From NCBI GenBank assembly GCA_036852015.1, contig JAANDG010000268.1:62001-126000 (forward strand): a DNA stretch of 64,000 nt, in the 5' to 3' direction. Source of the stretch: Pelodera strongyloides. Lineage: Eukaryota > Nematoda > Chromadorea > Rhabditida > Rhabditidae. Shown piece by piece: positions 58,729-64,000 of this stretch. The number at the start of each line of letters is the position of its first letter. Position 1 is the stretch's first letter. The notes under the pieces are model-generated. The model ran no database searches. It was given only the letters and a program-made list of their open reading frames with translations, and was not told where the DNA came from. A program made the translations under genes and the position numbers.

Positions 58729-58876
58729 CGGTCTGACCATTCGTTTCTGTGGGAATTGTCGCCCGGCCTTCGGTCTCCCAGTGGTCCAAATTGTCCAATA
58801 CACAATGCGACTACGTCCAATCCTTCGCCCCTTGTGTTGTGCTTTTGGGAGAAGTAAACGTTGTTCTCTCCCAGTT
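58729..58876 (-). CDS. Plausible single internal exon, minus strand
   Basis: Between an acceptor CATCCATTTAG (58887-58877) and donor CCG|GTGAGC (58728-), one frame is open for 48 codons: LGENNVYFSQKHNTRGEG... ending NEWSDR, phase 1 to phase 2. Composition is protein-like and both splice sites are good. No family recognised and no neighbouring exon could be joined. Confidence 0.3.
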
Positions 58877-58929
58877 CTAAATGGATGCATAATGCACTCA
58901 AGGAAGATGCAAGATGTAAAACCAAACCT

Positions 58930-61058
58930 ATAGAAATAAGTCGAATCCTAACTAACTGCGAAGTCTAGAAATATGAATTGCCTATGAAGTAGATTTCAGA
59001 ACCACATTTGAATAATTTGTAGATAGTGCGCCAAAATATGGACAAAATGCGAAAGCTACCGCCTCAATCGCATTAATTGTTGAATATCACCTGACCTGAA
59101 CGAAAAGATTATGCGTCCGACGTGAATTTGTATGGCATACATTCGTAAAAAAAATGGAACAATAGTATGTGGAGTCAGACGGGGCAAATAAGGTTTAGGT
59201 GTCGGACACAACAAATACACCGATAAATATCAACACGGACCACTGGAATCCATCATCCATCTGACAACAAGAAAATTAAAATCAATGAATAACTCACCTT
59301 ACAATTAGTTGTTTCCTTTCCTCTATCACAAATAAAATCAAAGGGTACAAGCGAATGGAATGAGTGCAGCCATCACCGACGCGGTCCGCCCCGGCATGAC
59401 ATGACGATTATGACGAATCACAGAGACTACGTACGTACCACATCACATTTCTAAATAGCGTTCCACGTGACTTCTATTCACATCATAAACTCTGATTTTA
59501 TGCCTACACAAATGTGCAGTTGCCGGGCATTTAGTCTAAGCCATTCGCATGGCATCACTAATTTACAGTAAACATAGCACATAGCACGCCGAATGAGTTT
59601 TGCTGCCGCTGTGCCGCTAAGCTAATTCTAGTGCAGGCGCGATGCTGGTCTAACGTGATTGAACAACACTTCATCACTGAAGCCCATGCATAAGATACAT
59701 CAGCACTTTTGGAGCTAGACTATCTGACGTCATTGTTTCTACCATTCTACGCCCGAAACCAAATTGCTCACCGAACTAAAAATCAATACAAAAAACGACA
59801 ACGACATCTCCCCGTTATGCTAGTTCATATGGGGCGAGCGTTGTGTTTTTGGATTCCGTAAACCCAGACCGTATTACACGGACAGCCAAATTCTCCACGG
59901 TTGGGAAAATTTATCTCTTTCTTACTTTCTTTCAACTCCCACTGGGAGGCTGGGGCATCTCCCAGATTTGCATGTACAACTACTGGCCGTACACTGTATT
60001 GGTGTTAATCAATAAACTGCTATGGAATAAAAATATCTTTGTTTCAGACCAAAAGTTCCGATTACCAAAAAAAAACCTCACGGGGTTGGAGTTGCTCACA
60101 TCACGCTCCCATCATGCTCACATCACGCTCCCTGCCACAATAAATAACAACCATTTGTTGTTGGAACACACCTGAACATTGGTCACTAACTGAACGGCCC
60201 CAACTCATCAGAATATTTTACTTCCAACATCCGTAATCCGTCTACTGATATTTAGTAATCCACATCTTTGAATGAAATCAGAGACGGTGAGAACAAAAAT
60301 GAAAATGTCGGGATCCAATTAAATTCACTGTTTTCACTCTATTTGTCATTCTATTTCAGGACATTTGATTTCAAAACAAGCGTTTGCAAAACCATAGATT
60401 ACTTCTTGCCAATAATGCCAATATATGTACATAATACACATGCACCAAATAAACCAAAGTAGACATAAACATTTTACTTGAAAATTCTTAAAAGCAATAA
60501 CCAAATAGTGCAACAATAAAAAAAAACAGTAAGCACACCACGAATCACGAACACGAGTCCTGCATTACACCGAACAGTGAAGGCTGGAAAACCAAACATG
60601 GCGCAAAGAAAATGTGGTGCAAAGCAAACTCTACCAACACGTGTCAAAATACGTTAATGAGCACAGTTATAAGCAAAATGAACAATTCCTAAAAATTAAT
60701 ATTATGATTAGTTATTGATTATGGCCTAGCCCGTTTACTAACAAGCAATAAAACTGTCAAAACAGAAAACATTCACAGATCCCAAGGAAATTAGTTAGAA
60801 ATCAAAGGACGACGTGCAAGAAATGCGTCAAGGAGGAAACCCGTCCTTGAAAACCATTTCCAAGAAAAAAATGTGTAAAAAGTGAAGCAGTCTGATATAA
60901 ATGTTAATTGTTAGTTAGTTAGAGTCAGAAATACACACCATATCCTAAACGGGTGATAAACATCCTATATGTGCGACCTCCAAACAGAAAAAGGAACAAA
61001 ACCAATTTAGTACTGCAGGCAGCTGACATCGGAAACAAAAAAAGTAGGAGTATCTGGC
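58930..61058. other. No supported gene
   Basis: AT-rich. The plus frame at 59843-60175 (110 codons, hydrophobic stretch FLTFFQLPLGGW) lacks an ATG, splice context and a second copy, so it is not called. Confidence 0.35.
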
Positions 61059-61062
61059 TTAA

Positions 61063-61510
61063 AGGGACGGGCCCATCAAAATAAACCCATATTTTGCATG
61101 TTTTTATAATTTGTATAAAGGGGGTTTATTATAATATATGTACACTAAATTTCGGCTAGAGTTTATCCCGCTGAAATTTTTCGGTGTCGATAAACTCAAA
61201 AGTATACCGTAGAAGAAGAAGACACACAATTGCACCCTATTTTCTTGTCGCGTGTCCCGGGGGAATGTGGCTATATGGACAGATAGTCTCCCGGGTCCCA
61301 ATCAGAGCGAGGTATCCTCGGGAGACGCGGTAAGGAAATAAGGGTGCAATTGTTGGTCTTCTACGGTATACTTTTGAGTTTATCGACACCGAAAAATTTC
61401 AGCGGGATAAAGTCTAGCCGTAACTTAGTGTACATATATTATAATAAACCCCTTTTATACAAATTATAAAAACATGCAAACTATAGGTTTATTTTGATGG
61501 GCCCGTCCCT
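61063..61510. mobile_element. TTAA-flanked full-length foldback MITE (family 1, copy 2)
   Basis: Ends AGGGACGGGCCCATCAAAA and inverse, flanked by TTAA at 61059-61062 and 61511-61514. Same family as 2611-3053, including the central 'ctcccgggtccca' and the 'ttatcccgctgaaatttttcgg' arms. Confidence 0.8.
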
Positions 61511-61519
61511 TTAAGCTTG

Positions 61520-62047
61520 TGATGTTTCAAGCGTAGTACTGAGTACTTCGCAAATTTCTTTCACAAATTAACTGTTTCCGATGCTCAGCAAACAAACATT
61601 ACATTTTCCATTTCGATTTCCGGAACGTGATATATTAGGACAAAACAATGAGTAAGTAAACAAGCAACGAAAGAAAGAAAGAAGCAACTGTTAGCAAGCA
61701 AAAAGAACAGAAGCACTAGAAGCAGAACCCTCTCAAAACATAGTTAGGAGATACAGGCAGAGGTCACGTCAATAAATAGGTACCAGCCACCTATCAAAGA
61801 ATACAGGAGCCAACTACAGTACCTGATAAATCCAAGTGATCAGCTCAGCAACCAATTATCAACTGCTATGCCCTGCCATCGCATCGTCGCGTCCGTGCAT
61901 CTGTGTCAATTGCATCGGTAGCCCGTAAGTTCGCAGTCAGTAGAGAAGAATTTTCAGGGAACTGCAAAATTTTGTGGTAAAATTGCAAAACCGCGCTATG
62001 TCATAATTACAAGGGAAAACACAATTCAGAAATAAATAAGTCATGAG
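61520..62047. other. No supported gene
   Basis: Contains 'aactacagtacctgat' at 61813, matching 57886; on the minus strand it reads as ATCAG|GTACTGTAG, a possible repeated donor site. No open frame could be attached. Confidence 0.3.
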
Positions 62048-62257
62048 GTTTACATCTTCGCGAATCGCACATGCGAAAATGTCAAATGCCTGTGGCCTGT
62101 CCATGTTCAAGTCATTTTACACGCATGACAACTGCCTACTGTAACCCATGCGAATCGCACATTTGACATGGTTATCCATGTCATGTCATTTACATCAACC
62201 CGAACATGGACAGGAATTTGTTTTCGCAAGTGCGAATCGCAAACATGGAAACCCCAT
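62048..62257. repeat. Foldback of the 'gattcgcac' family, complete
   Basis: Inverted arms: ggtttacatcttcgcgaatcg...gcgaaaatgtcaaatgcctg and the inverse ending in ttcgcaagtgcgaatcgc. Related to 28860-29200 and 41335-41480. Confidence 0.6.
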
Positions 62258-62259
62258 CA

Positions 62260-64000
62260 CTGATGGAAAATGATTGTCACTTGCAATTCACAATTCACAA
62301 ACAAAATAGCCCAATATAGAATTAACTATAAAACACAGCACCTCTATTGTAGATTGAAGACTGAGGTAAACGATGCTCAGCGGTCCGTCTAGCGTCCGAC
62401 AATCCAGAATTCGGACATCCGAGTGTGATAACCAGCAACAGCTTCTTGAGCGAAATGTCCCAGCGAATGTTGAGTTGAAGACTTTAACGACCTAAGCAAA
62501 GTATTTTAAAACCGAGACAGAGCCAAAAGATACACACATGCCTAAGAAAAGAATGAAAGCATTTAAATGTTAAAGCAATAAATGTTATGTAGATACACAC
62601 ATGCGGCGAGCGGCCTAAGAAAAGAATGAAATCATAAGCAATACATGCTATGTAATGAACAAAGGAACGTTAGTACTTGTCCCGACACTTGTTCAAATTA
62701 TCCCTAGCAAAAATCGGAAACTGACTCCAAATTTACAATACATTTCCTTCAGATGGTAGGGAAACAATTTCGCGATCGGCAAAAGAGAAGGGTATCAAGT
62801 ATTAGGCGAAAACATCACCTCCCACAAAAACTTAGCAAATGTGAGTGAAAAATGGCTTCCCAGTCGTATTTAAGAATGAAATGGGCAAACGTGTACCCTA
62901 TTACTTGCAGCCATAAAGATAAAAGAACCAATCGTTGGATCGCAACACATTTCGATGTGTAATTTATTCGAGGATTGGAAAAAATTCGGAAACAAAGAAC
63001 CAAAGTCAAAACTGTAACAGCACACGTACCTGAGAAGTAGCACTGGTCCTCGGTGAGAATTTGTCCTCCTCAATCTTCTACGTAGTCCAAAACGACATCC
63101 TAGTACGTGCAGATCCGATACTAACTAGATTTGTTTGACGATGAGGAAACACGAAGATCGTCAATCGTCTACATCTCTTCAGTTAGGAGTAAGAGAAATT
63201 ACTCGAACATAAAATCTTTATTTCCTCGAATTCTGAAATGACGATGAAATTAAGTCACAGATTACAGACACGCATATTACATATATTTGTTAATTTGTCA
63301 ATAAACACAGTTGCCACATGCCATAGTAGTACGTATATGTCACGTACAAATAGGAACAGCGAACAGCCGAACAGCACAAGCAAATACTTGGAAATACCGA
63401 AATAGAACGACTGGACGATGAACATACTAACTTATGTTCAGGTGCTATGATACAGACAAGTAGCGTGTTTCCAAATATGGAAGACACCAGAATATACTAG
63501 CTTAGGTTCAGGTGCTATGATACAGACCAGTCTGCAAGTTACGGATTCGAACTCTCAAGACTCTCGCAGGGTAAGGAATGAAAATTCAACGTACTAGAAT
63601 CAGATCGCTGGCCATGATCTTTCATTCGCTTCCAGTAGACTCATAGCGTGTTCCCAAATATGGAAGACCAGCGGGGTACTCCGTGGAAGGGTTGATCTAG
63701 AAGCACAAGAAATAAAGCAAATATATTAAAACTTCAAACAAAATTTCCAAATAACCTCTGTTACGAATTATGATGTGTTTAATTCAAGCAATAAGCAATA
63801 AGTTCGTCTAGCATTAAAGTTTATCAAGCCAATGATACAGGAACTAACCATAAAGCCTGCCTGGACTGGCAAAAACAGCCGGACGGCCCGACCGACCTGG
63901 ACGAACAACCAATTGCACGACGCGGAGTACAGTCAGATGAGGAATAGGATTGAAAACCATGCCTGAAAAGTGCATCTACATATCGAACAAATAACCAAAA
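62260..64000. other. No supported gene
   Basis: A donor-like TCTCAG|GTACGTG on the minus strand near 63034-63026 closes a short open stretch, and 'ggttcaggtgctatgatacagac' is repeated at 63437 and 63502, with 'gcgtgtt.ccaaatatggaagac' repeated at 63463 and 63647. These indicate local duplication, not a definable gene. Confidence 0.35.

Noticed and set aside
59843..60175. 110-codon frame with hydrophobic segment
   Set aside because: No ATG at the start, no splice signals fitted, no homologue or copy.
1..64000. CRISPR array, rRNA, bacterial operon
   Set aside because: No direct-repeat/spacer pattern, rRNA core or closely packed intact frames; the window is eukaryotic.

Overview
This window is eukaryotic: coding sequence is split into short exons with GT..AG introns, acceptors are mostly TTTCAG/ATTCAG/TTTAG, and most of the DNA is nested transposon remnants. 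The splice-site style, a TTTCAG acceptor two bases before a candidate ATG (as at trans-spliced 5' ends), and the mix of Penelope-like and BEL/Pao elements with abundant foldback MITEs fit an invertebrate, most likely a nematode. That is inference; no marker gene fixes the taxon.

1-16.2 kb is almost pure mobile DNA. A Penelope-like retroelement (4857-13347, minus strand) with partial tandem repeats (pLTRs), hammerhead-like motifs, reverse transcriptase and GIY-YIG endonuclease is flanked by a 10-bp target duplication. A BEL/Pao-type LTR element (5781-10057) and a TTAA-flanked MITE (10127-10566) are inserted inside it. Around it lie inverted-repeat MITEs and a G-rich satellite.

16.2-38.7 kb holds two same-strand paralogues of an unrecognised Cys-rich protein gene with a hydrophobic C-terminus (exons 16239-23122 and 34148-38732). 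At least five exons match between copies with the same phases, and the introns differ by MITE insertions. A 23.5-26.4 kb composite repeat and a 29.2-33.8 kb repeat block separate them.

46.3-55.2 kb holds the best gene: about 19 plus-strand exons encoding a Cys-rich ectodomain, one transmembrane helix and a very Lys-rich tail of about 490 residues. The tail is built from phase-0 exons, several repeating an LSEKTAVDSEA-type module, one with a PKKRKV nuclear-localisation-like motif. One intron holds a three-unit tandem array of a tRNA-like sequence.

38.8-46.3 kb and 55.6-64 kb are mostly non-coding with scattered MITEs; one plausible minus-strand exon is at 58729-58876. tRNA-like sequences recur inside foldback elements. 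No operon, CRISPR array, rRNA or functional standard tRNA was seen.
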